This document shows positions 1 to 8,736 of a stretch of DNA of 64,000 bases, in pieces; the stretch's first letter is position 1; each line of letters begins with the position of its first letter. The position numbers and the translations under genes were made by a program. The DNA is from Woeseiaceae bacterium. GTDB taxonomy: Bacteria > Pseudomonadota > Gammaproteobacteria > Steroidobacterales > Woeseiaceae. The notes beneath the pieces are model-generated. The model saw only the letters and a list, made by a program, of their open reading frames with translations, did not search any database and was not told the DNA's origin. The stretch lies in NCBI GenBank assembly GCA_024640345.1, contig JAHEFD010000006.1:1-64000 (forward strand), written 5' to 3'.

Positions 1-581
1 AGGTCGAGGAATCGCGATATTTTGTCAACGGTACACCGTCAGACTGCGTCCATCTCGCGTTGTCCGGATTCCTGGCTGAAGATCCAGACATTGTCGTATC
101 CGGTATCAACCACGGGGCGAATCTCGGAGACGACGTGATTTATTCCGGAACGGTCGCGGCAGCGATGGAGGGACGCTTCCTGGGGTTGCCCGCAATCGCC
201 GTTTCGCTGGTCGGGCGGCACGCAAGCCATTTCGATACGGCAGCCCGGGTGGCGGCGGACCTCGTTATCAAGTTGCAGGGTAATCCTCTCCCGAGCGACA
301 TCATGTTGAACGTTAACGTGCCGGACCTTCCTTACGACCAGCTGGCCGGTATCGAATCGACTCGGCTCGGCTTTCGCCACCGCTCGGAACCGCTGGTCAA
401 ACAGAAAGACCCGCACGGAAGATCCATTTACTGGATCGGTCCGGCCGGTGAGGGGCAGGACGCGGGCGCTGGTACGGATTTCGAGGCAATTGAACGGGGC
501 GCCGTGGCGGTAACCCCTATAAAAATCGATCTTACGCGCCACGAGATGCTTACTGATCTCAGGGACTGGCTACGCTCGTAA
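1..581 (+). CDS. surE: 5'/3'-nucleotidase SurE (3' part)
   Basis: SurE is a metal-dependent survival phosphatase acting on nucleoside monophosphates in the cytoplasm. The gene runs in from the left edge: frame 3 is open from the first bases and reads [13 protein letters not shown], followed by [20 protein letters not shown], both typical SurE blocks (the second carries the metal-binding Asn). 192 residues are visible of about 250 usual for the family; the N-terminal DD and Ser ligands lie outside the window. The stop TAA (579-581) shares one base with an ATG. pcm, nlpD and rpoS follow, the classical stationary-phase block of gammaproteobacteria. Confidence 0.95.
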   Translation, partial: VEESRYFVNGTPSDCVHLALSGFLAEDPDIVVSGINHGANLGDDVIYSGTVAAAMEGRFLGLPAIAVSLVGRHASHFDTAARVAADLVIKLQGNPLPSDIMLNVNVPDLPYDQLAGIESTRLGFRHRSEPLVKQKDPHGRSIYWIGPAGEGQDAGAGTDFEAIERGAVAVTPIKIDLTRHEMLTDLRDWLRS

Positions 582-613
582 TGCAACACGGGAACAATAT
601 TCAGGGCATAGGG

Positions 614-1243
614 ATGACCTCGGCGCGGACTCGCGACCGCCTGGTCGAACGGCTGAAACAGAACGGGATTCGCTCCAATGCGGTTCTGGAACAGATTCGA
701 AATGTACCGCGACACCTGTTTGTTGATGAAGCGCTGGCAAGCCGGGCCTATGAGGACACCGCGCTGCCGATCGGCCTGGGGCAGACCATCAGTCAGCCCT
801 GGGTTGTGGCGCGTATGACAGAAGCACTGCTCGATGGCTTCACCGGCGAGTCCGTGCTCGAAATTGGCACCGGCTGCGGCTACCAGACGGCAGTTCTCGC
901 GCCCCTGGTCAGGAAGATCTACACCGTCGAGAGGATTCGCGAGCTTTATCTCAAGGCGAAACAGCGTCTTCGTGAGCTCGATATTTACAACGTTCAGTTT
1001 CGCCCGGGAGATGGCTGGGAAGGGTGGCCGAAGTATGCCCCCTACGACGGCATCCTGGTGGCTGCCGCGGCGCCGGAGGTGCCGCAAAAGCTCCTGGAGC
1101 AGCTGGCCCCTGGCGGGCGGCTGATCATGCCGGTGGGTCCTGCCGGCCGCCAGGATCTCATCATGGTCACGCGGGACAACGACCACTATGAGCAGGTGTC
1201 CCTCGGTGCCGTGAGTTTCGTGCCGCTCGTGAAAGGCAAGTAA
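614..1243 (+). CDS. pcm: Protein-L-isoaspartate O-methyltransferase
   Basis: Repairs isoaspartyl residues of aged proteins by SAM-dependent methylation. The protein shows the PCMT substrate block [20 protein letters not shown], the SAM motif [14 protein letters not shown] and the C-terminal FVPLVKG. I choose ATG 614 (209 aa) because AGGG lies 7 bases upstream and family members begin at this point; an in-frame ATG at 581, overlapping the surE stop, would add 11 residues. Cotranscription with surE is likely. A hairpin-prone stretch follows the stop (about 1253-1276) but lacks a T run. Confidence 0.96.
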   Translation: MTSARTRDRLVERLKQNGIRSNAVLEQIRNVPRHLFVDEALASRAYEDTALPIGLGQTISQPWVVARMTEALLDGFTGESVLEIGTGCGYQTAVLAPLVRKIYTVERIRELYLKAKQRLRELDIYNVQFRPGDGWEGWPKYAPYDGILVAAAAPEVPQKLLEQLAPGGRLIMPVGPAGRQDLIMVTRDNDHYEQVSLGAVSFVPLVKGK

Positions 1244-1386
1244 GGAGTGAAATCACGGCCAGTATTGGCCGGTGATGGAAGATAAACAGCAAATAAAACA
1301 GTATCTTGTTTATACTATTTCGACTTGATTCTGATGGTTGGCGTGCACGCGCCAGGCGACCATCCTGACCTGGACACAGTCTGGCA

Positions 1387-1971
1387 ATGCGATTATTCGG
1401 ACCACTTTATGAGCGGGTGCTTGGCTGGGCCCGGCACCCACACGCAGAACGATACCTCGGCGGTCTGAGTTTTGCGGAGTCATCGTTTTTCCCGATTCCG
1501 CCGGATGTCATGCTGGCACCGATGTGCCTGGCCGACAGGGCCAGGGCATGGCGTTTTGCCGCGATCACGACGGTCGCGTCATTGCTCGGTGGCATCGCGG
1601 GCTACGCCATCGGTTACTTCCTGTTCGAAAGTATCGAGCCATGGTTGCATGACATGGGCTATTGGCCTGCCTACCTGAAAGGCAAAGACTGGTTCGACAC
1701 GTGGGGCGTCTGGGCAGTATTCATCGCCGGGTTCTCGCCCATTCCCTACAAGATTTTCACTATCTCGGCCGGCGTAGCCGTACTCAATCTTCCCGGTTTC
1801 GTGATCGCTTCCCTGGTTGGTCGGGGCGCCCGGTTTTTCCTGGTCGCCGGCCTGGTGGTCGTCGGCGGCGAGCGTATCGAGGCATTACTGCCGAGATACG
1901 TCGAACGCATCGGCTGGGCCACGGTCGTATTGGCTGTGGCAATCGGCGTCTATATAACGGTTCAGCACTAG
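1387..1971 (+). CDS. yqaA: YqaA family DedA-like membrane protein
   Basis: A 194-aa inner-membrane protein of the YqaA/DedA (VTT, SNARE-associated) superfamily. The N-terminal re-entrant segment carries SFFPIPPDVMLAPMCLA, the central part has GFSPIPYKIFTISAGV (the G-[FY]-[ST]-P-x-P signature), and further hydrophobic helices lie at about 55-80, 110-150 and 170-194. DedA-type proteins support envelope homeostasis and lipid or proton-coupled transport; the exact substrate of YqaA is not established. It sits between pcm and nlpD and its stop lies 5 bases before the nlpD ATG, so it probably shares a transcript with nlpD. Confidence 0.88.
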   Translation: MRLFGPLYERVLGWARHPHAERYLGGLSFAESSFFPIPPDVMLAPMCLADRARAWRFAAITTVASLLGGIAGYAIGYFLFESIEPWLHDMGYWPAYLKGKDWFDTWGVWAVFIAGFSPIPYKIFTISAGVAVLNLPGFVIASLVGRGARFFLVAGLVVVGGERIEALLPRYVERIGWATVVLAVAIGVYITVQH

Positions 1972-1976
1972 TCATC

Positions 1977-2708
1977 ATGGCGGCTCGGTACAGCACACAG
2001 CGAATAACGAGATGGCGCGGGTTGGCCACGGTGTTGCTAGTGATCCTGCTGGCCGTGGCCTGTGCACCCCAATCCCGCTGGGATTACGCCCCCGCAAGAA
2101 CCCATGTCGTGCGATCCGGCGAAACACTCTTTACGATCGCATTTCGCTACGGTCACGATCACCGGGAGCTCGCCCGATGGAACAAGCTGGGTGATGGATC
2201 ACTGATCTACCCGGGGCAGGTCATACGGCTCACGCCGCCCCCGGGCGCCACAAAGGCGGGGGCAACGTCCTCGCCACGGGCCACGCCCGCACGCCCGACC
2301 CCGGCAAAATCGACGCCGCCACCACCATCCGACCCCTCGCCAAGCTGGGAATGGCCGACCAGGGGCCGTGTCAGTGCGGAATTTGACGGCAGGCCCGGAT
2401 CCGGCGCCGGACTAATGATCGACGGAACGGCCGGGCAGCCGGTCATAGCCGCCGCTTCGGGCAGGGTTGTGTACTCGGGCGGTGGACTAATCGGATATGG
2501 TCAGCTTATCATCCTCAAACATAATGACACCTACCTCAGTGCTTACGGGCACAACGCGTCGCTGCTGGTGAAAGAAGGCGACACAATAAAGAAAGGCCAG
2601 CGCATAGCGACCATGGGTGAGGGGCCGGGACAGAAGCCGCGACTGCATTTCGAGATCAGGCGCAATGGTAAGCCGGTAGACCCGCGGCGATATTTGCCAG
2701 CGAGATAA
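1977..2708 (+). CDS. nlpD: NlpD: LysM / degenerate M23 lipoprotein, amidase activator
   Basis: Outer-membrane lipoprotein that activates the septal amidase AmiC in Escherichia coli. The open frame reaches upstream to 1662, but the lipoprotein signal fixes the start at ATG 1977 (243 aa): charged n-region, hydrophobic core and lipobox LAVAC with Cys29. A LysM domain follows (THVVRSGETLFTIAFRYG, about 41-85), then a T/P/A-rich linker (about 90-120), then a LytM/M23 domain to the end. The first zinc-ligand block HxxxD is replaced by GLMIDG, while YGHN and LHFEIR remain, so the domain is catalytically dead as usual for NlpD. rpoS follows; its main promoter lies inside nlpD in E. coli. Confidence 0.93.
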   Translation: MAARYSTQRITRWRGLATVLLVILLAVACAPQSRWDYAPARTHVVRSGETLFTIAFRYGHDHRELARWNKLGDGSLIYPGQVIRLTPPPGATKAGATSSPRATPARPTPAKSTPPPPSDPSPSWEWPTRGRVSAEFDGRPGSGAGLMIDGTAGQPVIAAASGRVVYSGGGLIGYGQLIILKHNDTYLSAYGHNASLLVKEGDTIKKGQRIATMGEGPGQKPRLHFEIRRNGKPVDPRRYLPAR

Positions 2709-2768
2709 TTCGGCTTGAATGCCTGAACATGCAGTCCACATTTCCCGGCGGTAAAAGAGGGGTTCCAT

Positions 2769-3731
2769 GTGGGCGAACTGAGAGCATCCAGTGATCCACC
2801 CGGGCGTCGGTCCTCGGCCGACGACGACACCCCACCGCGGCCGCGAATTCTGTGTTCCAACGTTCGAGGCAATTCCGGATCGAGCGTATCCACTGCCACT
2901 CACGATGCAACGTCGCTCTATCTCGGGGATATCGGTTTCTCCAGCCTGCTTACGGCAGATGAAGAAAAGAAATACGCGCGCCGCATTCGGGATGGCGATG
3001 AATCTGCGCGGCATCGCATGATCGAAAGCAACCTGCGACTGGTCGTCAAAATTGCGCGCCACTATCTCAATCGCGGACTACCGTTGCTCGACCTGATCGA
3101 GGAAGGCAATCTCGGCCTGATGCACGCCGTCAAGAAATTCGATCCCGAACGCGGGTTCCGGTTTTCGACCTACGCGACCTGGTGGATTCGCCAGACAATC
3201 GAGCGCGCGATCATGAACCAGTCGAGGACTGTTCGACTGCCAATTCACGTGCTGAAAGAAATTAACTCTGTCCTGCGCGCAGCCCGATTCCTGCGACAAT
3301 CCGGGGAGGCGCAGCCGACGGCGACAGAAATCGCGGACTATTTAGGCAAGGATGTCGAAGACGTCGAAAAACTGCTCGCATTGCACGAGCGGGTAACCAT
3401 TGGATCAACCGGACCGGCAGGTTCCGATGACGAACGCGGGCTGCTTGAGGGTATTCCGGCCGCGACCGAGAAAGAACCGGCGCAATGTGCTCAGGACGAG
3501 AGTGTGCACAAGATTCTCGATCACTGGGTGTGGAAGCTCAGTGACAAGCAACGCGAAGTCGTTGAACGGCGATTTGGACTGCATGGATACCGCCGCCTGA
3601 CATTGGAGGAAATTGGCCACGAAATTGGCGTGACCCGTGAGCGGGTCCGGCAGATTCAGATCGAGGCATTAAAGACTCTCAAGGAGATGCTGGAAAGTCA
3701 CGGCATCGACTCGCGAGCAGTGCTCGACTAG
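2769..3731 (+). CDS. rpoS: RNA polymerase sigma factor RpoS
   Basis: Stationary-phase and general-stress sigma factor. Group 2 sigma-70 architecture: region 1.2 ([20 protein letters not shown]), region 2 ([56 protein letters not shown]), region 3 ([20 protein letters not shown]) and the region 4.2 helix-turn-helix ([20 protein letters not shown]). 320 aa with a GTG start; the ATG that overlaps it (2767) is in another frame and stops at once. The N-terminal 45 residues are poorly conserved and Arg/Asp-rich. The location directly after nlpD distinguishes RpoS from RpoD and RpoH. Confidence 0.96.
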   Translation: MGELRASSDPPGRRSSADDDTPPRPRILCSNVRGNSGSSVSTATHDATSLYLGDIGFSSLLTADEEKKYARRIRDGDESARHRMIESNLRLVVKIARHYLNRGLPLLDLIEEGNLGLMHAVKKFDPERGFRFSTYATWWIRQTIERAIMNQSRTVRLPIHVLKEINSVLRAARFLRQSGEAQPTATEIADYLGKDVEDVEKLLALHERVTIGSTGPAGSDDERGLLEGIPAATEKEPAQCAQDESVHKILDHWVWKLSDKQREVVERRFGLHGYRRLTLEEIGHEIGVTRERVRQIQIEALKTLKEMLESHGIDSRAVLD

Positions 3732-3880
3732 GGCTGTTGCCAGCCAGTTCACCGCAGGAGACCCTGTAATTCGCAACATTTCAGTGCTGCGCCTGCCCGC
3801 AGCCATGCCTCGGAAAGCCGCAATCGAAGATCTGTGCAGTAGTCGATAACCTGAGCCTGTTCTCGAGAGGCACGAGCGTA

Positions 3881-4270
3881 ATGAGCGTGGAAAACAGTCG
3901 ATTGGACCGTGAAAGCCGGACCATGGCCAGGATGGTGAGCCTTTACTGCAGGGCGCACCACGCCGCCTCGGGCGCTGATCTGTGCGGGGCCTGCCAGGAC
4001 TTCCTGGACTATGCGAAACGGCGGCTGTCGAAATGCCCCTACGGGGATGGCAAGCCGACATGCTCCAATTGCCCCGTGCACTGTTACAAACCGGCACAGC
4101 GTGAAGTTGCGAGCCAAATCATGCGATTTGCAGGACCTCGCATGCTGATTCGCCACCCGCTGCTTGCGATTGCGCACAAACTGGATGGTTTTCGCAAGGT
4201 GGGGCACCCGCGCGAGTTAACACGTAACGAACGACTTCATACGCATACGGAACAGGAATCGACTGACTAG
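3881..4270 (+). CDS. ygbA: YgbA family (nitrous-oxide-stimulated promoter) Cys-rich protein
   Basis: 129-aa cytosolic protein of the YgbA_NO family, named for a gene under NO-responsive NsrR control in E. coli; the biochemical role is unknown. Seen in the sequence: a compact cysteine pattern LCGACQDFLDYAKRRLSKCP followed by CSNCPVHCYKP, seven cysteines in about 65 residues, and a C-terminal RHPLLAIAHKLDG segment. The spacing suggests a metal or Fe-S site (inference). ATG 3881 is the first start with full family coverage; the Shine-Dalgarno sequence is weak. It stands alone between rpoS and a convergent gene, with no recognised NsrR site upstream. Confidence 0.8.
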   Translation: MSVENSRLDRESRTMARMVSLYCRAHHAASGADLCGACQDFLDYAKRRLSKCPYGDGKPTCSNCPVHCYKPAQREVASQIMRFAGPRMLIRHPLLAIAHKLDGFRKVGHPRELTRNERLHTHTEQESTD

Positions 4271-4393
4271 GGTTTATTGTTCTGCAGAGACACGACAGTG
4301 TGCTTCGAAAGAAGCCTCAGCGACGATGGTTGGCCGGGGTTTCTATCGATAATCCGCGTTGGTGCTCTCGATCGGCATTATCGAATTTTGCTG

Positions 4394-4762
4394 CTAATCA
4401 ATTACCAGGACAGCCGCCGCATCCCGGTCTTCACTTACGAGGACGTTAAACGTTCTGCAGGCGGCGGGCGTATCCATCATCTCGAATCCGATACCGCGCC
4501 GAGCCAGGGCGAAGACCAGCTCACGGGGCGGCAGCCGGGTCTGCCAGCCGCAACCGAAAATGATGACTTCAGGATCCTGTGCCAGGAGATCGGCCAGGTC
4601 ATGGACGCCAGGGTTAAGAGCGTCCGCAGGGTTCCACCCGCGGTGAATCCTGTCCCGAAAAAGAATGACGTTTTCCGTCAGTTCTTCGTTGCCGACTCTG
4701 ATTTTTCCTTTCTCGATATGGCGCACGGTGACCATCGATCCGGGATCGCGTACAAACTTCAT
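4394..4762 (-). CDS. Mth938-like domain protein (DUF498 family)
   Basis: 122-aa single-domain protein of the Mth938/NDUFAF3 superfamily (Xcc1710-like in Xanthomonas). Visible marks are the N-terminal two-strand block MVTVRHIEKGKIRVGNEEL and the core EVIIFGCGWQTRLPPRELV, where the GTG-like turn of the family is GCG, ending in NVLVSEDRDAAAVLVI. The human relative NDUFAF3 is a complex I assembly factor; the bacterial function is not established. It is convergent with ygbA and divergent from the gene before recJ. Confidence is high for the family and low for function. Confidence 0.82.
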   Translation of the reverse strand: MKFVRDPGSMVTVRHIEKGKIRVGNEELTENVILFRDRIHRGWNPADALNPGVHDLADLLAQDPEVIIFGCGWQTRLPPRELVFALARRGIGFEMMDTPAACRTFNVLVSEDRDAAAVLVID

Positions 4763-4915
4763 TCACAGGTCCTTGCAATACAAATCAGCAGTTTACTCAT
4801 TCTGCGGGAAATGATTGTCCCAGATTATTTCCAAGTCAGTAAACTGTGCCTCTTTTTCAACGTGGCATCGACAGGCAGGAAATTGACTTCAGCGGGTAAA
4901 GGCAGGGACGCGATC

Positions 4916-5863
4916 GTGGTATTGCCACCTGGCGGCCATGGTCGGGTTGATGATCCTGGCCAGGCAAGGTGGCTGTCGCGTGGCACGGTTAGCTGGGCGG
5001 AGCCCAGGTCTGAGATCCTGCTAAAGGTGCTCACATTGATCGGTGAAACGGCACCGAGCAGCCTCGGCGCCCTGAGATATTGGGGGCAATGCAATGAGCG
5101 GCCGGACTCCTGGATCGCTGCCGCCGATCCTGTTCATCTCGAGACCCGATTGCACAGCCTCAGAATGCAGTCTCTCCGTCCCGACCAGCTGCCAGAATCC
5201 TCTGTTGGCTCGTTGTTTGATCATCTCCAGGACACTCTTGGCAGGGAAACGGACACGGCCTTTACCAGGCTTGGCCAGCACGGATATTTGTGCGGGCAGA
5301 AACCAATTGATACGGCGTCCGTGTCAGCTTCGGTATTACACGGCTTGCCGCCCAACGAATTCATTCCGTCAGGCGAGTCCGCTGTCGGCTATCACCAGTT
5401 AAGCGGCGAAATCCAGATGGCATTGCATGATCACGACGTCAACCTGAAACGGGGCGAAAGAGGGCAGCCCCCCATCAATTGTCTCTGGCTTTGGGGTGGC
5501 GGAGTTGCGCCTCAACCGGCCAGGCGACCTTTGCCGGTGTTGTTCGCGAATGATCCGCTGTTTCGTGGTTACTGGCACAGTTGTATGGGAGAAGTCAGAG
5601 ACTGGTTCGCCGATGCGGAGTCTGCAGTGGACGATGCTCCTCCAGCTTTCGTCGCAGTGATGCCGGAGTTTGCTCCGGAGGTAACGGCCCAGAATATGAC
5701 GGATTACCTGGGCAAATTGCGGCAAGTTCTCGATCGCGGCAACCTGCGAACTCTCACATTATTATTTCGTGACGGCCTGTCGGTAGAAATTTCCAGGTGG
5801 GATAGCCTTCGCGTCTGGCGGCCGCTGTCGCCATTACTCAAAAAGACCTGTGACGATGACTGA
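4916..5863 (+). CDS. RpfE-like / phosphoglycerate-mutase-related protein upstream of recJ
   Basis: Conserved proteobacterial family that lies directly upstream of recJ (RpfE in Xanthomonas, often annotated as a regulator or phosphoglycerate mutase). Diagnostic blocks are AADPVHLETRLHSLRMQS, QMALHDHDVNLKRGERGQP and NCLWLWGGG. The function is uncertain; the PHL and HDHDVN motifs resemble parts of the alkaline-phosphatase/iPGM fold, but I cannot see a full metal site. The frame is open from 4277, but everything before about 4765 is antisense to the Mth938 gene. GTG 4916 has AGGGA 7 bases upstream and gives 315 aa, near family length; GTG 4862 and ATG 4811 are alternatives. It overlaps the start of recJ. 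Confidence 0.75.
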   Translation: MVLPPGGHGRVDDPGQARWLSRGTVSWAEPRSEILLKVLTLIGETAPSSLGALRYWGQCNERPDSWIAAADPVHLETRLHSLRMQSLRPDQLPESSVGSLFDHLQDTLGRETDTAFTRLGQHGYLCGQKPIDTASVSASVLHGLPPNEFIPSGESAVGYHQLSGEIQMALHDHDVNLKRGERGQPPINCLWLWGGGVAPQPARRPLPVLFANDPLFRGYWHSCMGEVRDWFADAESAVDDAPPAFVAVMPEFAPEVTAQNMTDYLGKLRQVLDRGNLRTLTLLFRDGLSVEISRWDSLRVWRPLSPLLKKTCDDD

Positions 5864-7577
5864 AGCACGCGTTAGACCAACGAGAAAAAGGCCGAGGCCG
5901 GCAATGATTGATGATGCCGCCTGGGCGGGCGTTGACCCGGTTCTCGCCCGGATCTACAGTGCGCGCGGTATATCCAAAGCCGCGGACCTGGACTACGCAT
6001 TGCAGGGGCTTGCTCCGGTTGGTTCGCTCGATGGCATTGCAGAAGCGGTCGCGTTGCTGCTCGAATATGCTGACAAACGCATTACGATTATCGGCGACTT
6101 CGATGCCGATGGTGCAACAAGCACAGCATTGGTGATTCGGTGCTTGCGGGAATTCGGTATCAGCAATGTCGATTATCTTGTCCCGAACCGATTCAAATTC
6201 GGCTATGGCCTGACTCCCGAGATTGTTGCCGTTGCGGCACAGCGCACGCCCGACCTGCTGATCACCGTGGACAACGGCGTATCAAGCATCGAAGGCGTCG
6301 ACGAGGCGCATCGACTGGGGATGAAAGTCCTCGTAACAGACCATCACTTGCCGGGAAAGAAATTGCCGGCAGCGGATGCAATGGTAAATCCCAACCTGAA
6401 CAACAATGAATTTGCCAGTCCAAACCTGGCGGGTGTCGGCGTTGCGTTTTACCTGATGGCCGCCCTGGGTCGCGAACTCGAGTCACGGGGCAACACCGGA
6501 TTTGCCCGAATCCCGGCAAAATATCTCGACCTCGTTGCGCTCGGAACTGTTGCAGACGTCGTGCGCCTGGACAAGAACAACCGCATCCTGGTCCAGCAGG
6601 GGATTAATCGAATTCGGGCCGGCCAGGCGGTTGCAGGTATTCAGGCGTTGTTCAACCAGGCAGGACGAAGCATGACCCGCGCAGTGAGTACCGACCTCGG
6701 CTTTGTCGTGGGGCCGCGCCTCAACGCCGCGGGTCGGCTGGAGGACATGTCTGTCGGCATCGAATGCCTGTTGACCGATGACCTTGCCATTGCAGCGCAG
6801 TTCGCGTCGACGCTGGATGAGATCAATCGCCAGCGGAAAGATATCGAGGCGAAAATGCGTCAGGAAGCCTTCGCGTATGTGGATGCGATGGACGGCAGAA
6901 ACCTGCCGCACTGTGTCTGTCTTTTCGATGCCGACTGGCACCAGGGAGTGGTCGGGCTGATCGCCTCGCGGGTTCGGGAGCGTTGCGACCGGCCTGTTAT
7001 TGCGTTCGCGCGTGAGGACGATGGCATCCTGAAAGGTTCGGCCCGCTCGGTTTCCGGCGTGCATATTCGAGATCTTCTGGAAGCCGTGTCGACCGCGGAG
7101 CCGGGCTTAATCATTCGCTTTGGCGGCCATGCAATGGCCGCCGGCCTGAATCTCGAAGAATCAAATTTCGCCCTGTTCGCAGATTGTGCGGCGAAGAAAC
7201 TGGCGGAGCTTTATCCCGATGCCGATTTCAGCGGAGCGATTCTGACGGATGGCGACCTGCCAGCCAACGCGATCAATCTGAATTTTGCTCGCTCTTTGCG
7301 GGAAGCCGGTCCCTGGGGCGCCGGGTTCCCTGAACCCGTATTTTCCGGCGACTTTCATGTCGACGAACAACGGACCGTCGGTGAGAATCACCTGAAGCTC
7401 AAGGTCCGCCCGGCATCGGGCGGGAACGCCGTTGACGCCATCGCTTTCAACCAGGCAGGCCCGGCGTTGCGCGGTGTTGTGCAGCTGACCTATCGGCTCG
7501 ATGTCAACGAATTTCGGGGCTTCGAATCGCCGCAGCTGATAGTTGATCAGATCGTTGCGATCACATCGGCCCGCTGA
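5856..7577 (+). CDS. recJ: Single-stranded-DNA-specific exonuclease RecJ
   Basis: 5'-3' ssDNA exonuclease used in RecFOR recombination, mismatch repair and base excision repair. DHH-family motifs: DFDADG at about 81-86 (metal-binding aspartates), ITVDNGVSS, VTDHHLPG at about 156-163, the DHHA1 domain with FGGHAMAAGL, and a C-terminal OB-like region. Length 573 aa matches the family (about 570-580). I choose ATG 5856; GTG 5850, two codons earlier, is possible. Either start overlaps the preceding gene by 8-14 bases, implying translational coupling. Confidence 0.96.
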   Translation: MTEARVRPTRKRPRPAMIDDAAWAGVDPVLARIYSARGISKAADLDYALQGLAPVGSLDGIAEAVALLLEYADKRITIIGDFDADGATSTALVIRCLREFGISNVDYLVPNRFKFGYGLTPEIVAVAAQRTPDLLITVDNGVSSIEGVDEAHRLGMKVLVTDHHLPGKKLPAADAMVNPNLNNNEFASPNLAGVGVAFYLMAALGRELESRGNTGFARIPAKYLDLVALGTVADVVRLDKNNRILVQQGINRIRAGQAVAGIQALFNQAGRSMTRAVSTDLGFVVGPRLNAAGRLEDMSVGIECLLTDDLAIAAQFASTLDEINRQRKDIEAKMRQEAFAYVDAMDGRNLPHCVCLFDADWHQGVVGLIASRVRERCDRPVIAFAREDDGILKGSARSVSGVHIRDLLEAVSTAEPGLIIRFGGHAMAAGLNLEESNFALFADCAAKKLAELYPDADFSGAILTDGDLPANAINLNFARSLREAGPWGAGFPEPVFSGDFHVDEQRTVGENHLKLKVRPASGGNAVDAIAFNQAGPALRGVVQLTYRLDVNEFRGFESPQLIVDQIVAITSAR

Positions 7578-7640
7578 ATACTTTTCGACAGGCGTCGTGA
7601 TAACATCGCGCGTCTTTTTTTATTCAGTCATCAGCCCAGC

Positions 7641-8736
7641 ATGGAAACCACACAGATCAGGTACCGCATTTCAGACCTTGCCGAACGCACAAGTGCGTTG
7701 AGGGGGTATCTTTGACTATGAGGGCAAGTCTGAACGCCTGACCGAGGTTGGTCGCGAGCTGGAAGAACAGGACGTCTGGAACGACCCTGAGCGCGCGCAG
7801 GCGCTTGGCCAGGAGAGGGCGCAGCTGGAAGCGGTCGTCATGGTACTGGAAAAACTGACGACTGGTCTCGCCGATGCTGACCAGTTACTTGACCTCGCTG
7901 CCGAGGAAGACGACGACGAAACGGCAAATGAGCTGATCAGAGACCTGGATACCTGCGAACAGCAAATTGCCACGCTCGAATTTCGTCGAATGTTTTCAGG
8001 CGAGCTGGATCCCAATAACGCCTTCCTCGACATTCAGTCCGGGGCCGGCGGGACGGAAGCTCAAGACTGGGCGGAAATGTTGTTGCGCATGTATCTCCGC
8101 TGGGCAGAGACGCATGATTTCAAAACCGAAATCATCGAGGCATCTGCAGGCGAGGTTGCCGGCATCAAGAGCGCAACAGTGCGCGTTTCCGGCGAATATG
8201 TTTACGGCTGGCTTCGTACGGAAACCGGCGTCCATCGGCTGGTGCGCAAGTCTCCGTTCGATTCAGGAAACCGGCGACACACGTCATTTGCCTCGGTGTT
8301 TGTATCGCCGGAGGTTGACGACGATATCGATATCGAAATTGATCCGTCTGACCTTCGAATAGATGTCTACCGCGCCAGTGGCGCGGGTGGCCAGCACGTC
8401 AACCGGACGGAGTCAGCTGTCCGAATCACCCATTTGCCAACGAACACGGTTGTCCAGTGCCAGAACGATCGCTCACAGCACAAGAACAAGGCTACAGCGA
8501 TGAAGCAGCTCAAAGCCAAGTTATACGAACTGGAGATGCAGGAGCGGCGTGCCAAGGCATCGGCGGTAGAGGACAGCAAGTCCGATGTCGGCTGGGGCAG
8601 CCAGATTCGATCTTACGTGCTGGACCAGAGCCGTATCAAAGATTTGCGTACCGGTGTTGAAACCGGTAACACTCAGGCCGTACTGGATGGCGCGCTGGAT
8701 AATTTCATCGAGGCCAGCCTCAAGCAGGGACTATAA
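7641..8736 (+). CDS. prfB: Peptide chain release factor RF2, expressed by +1 frameshift
   Basis: RF2 terminates translation at UGA and UAA. The gene is in two frames: ATG 7641 opens a 24-codon reading frame that meets an in-frame TGA at 7713-7715; the +1 frame continues from GAC 7714 to the stop at 8736, giving 364 aa. Landmarks are the SPF tripeptide (VRKSPFDSG, specificity for UGA) and the catalytic GGQ at 249-251 ([19 protein letters not shown]). Starting instead at the internal ATG 7840 would lose the N-terminal helices and give only 298 aa. lysS begins directly after the stop, as in E. coli. Confidence 0.97.
7701..7716 (+). promoter_or_regulatory. prfB: RF2 programmed +1 frameshift site
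   Basis: The sequence AGGGGGTATCTTTGAC contains the three known elements of RF2 autoregulation: an internal Shine-Dalgarno-like AGGGGG, a slippery CTT codon and an in-frame TGA followed by C. When RF2 is scarce the ribosome pauses at TGA and slips +1 to read GAC. The match to the classical E. coli element is essentially exact. Confidence 0.97.

Noticed and set aside
428-1186. 252-codon frame antisense to surE-pcm
   Set aside because: Both plus-strand genes are strongly conserved; the frame has low-complexity charged sequence without motifs.
1253-1276. Terminator after pcm
   Set aside because: The GGCCA/TGGCC stem has a bulge and no T run follows, so it was not listed as a terminator.
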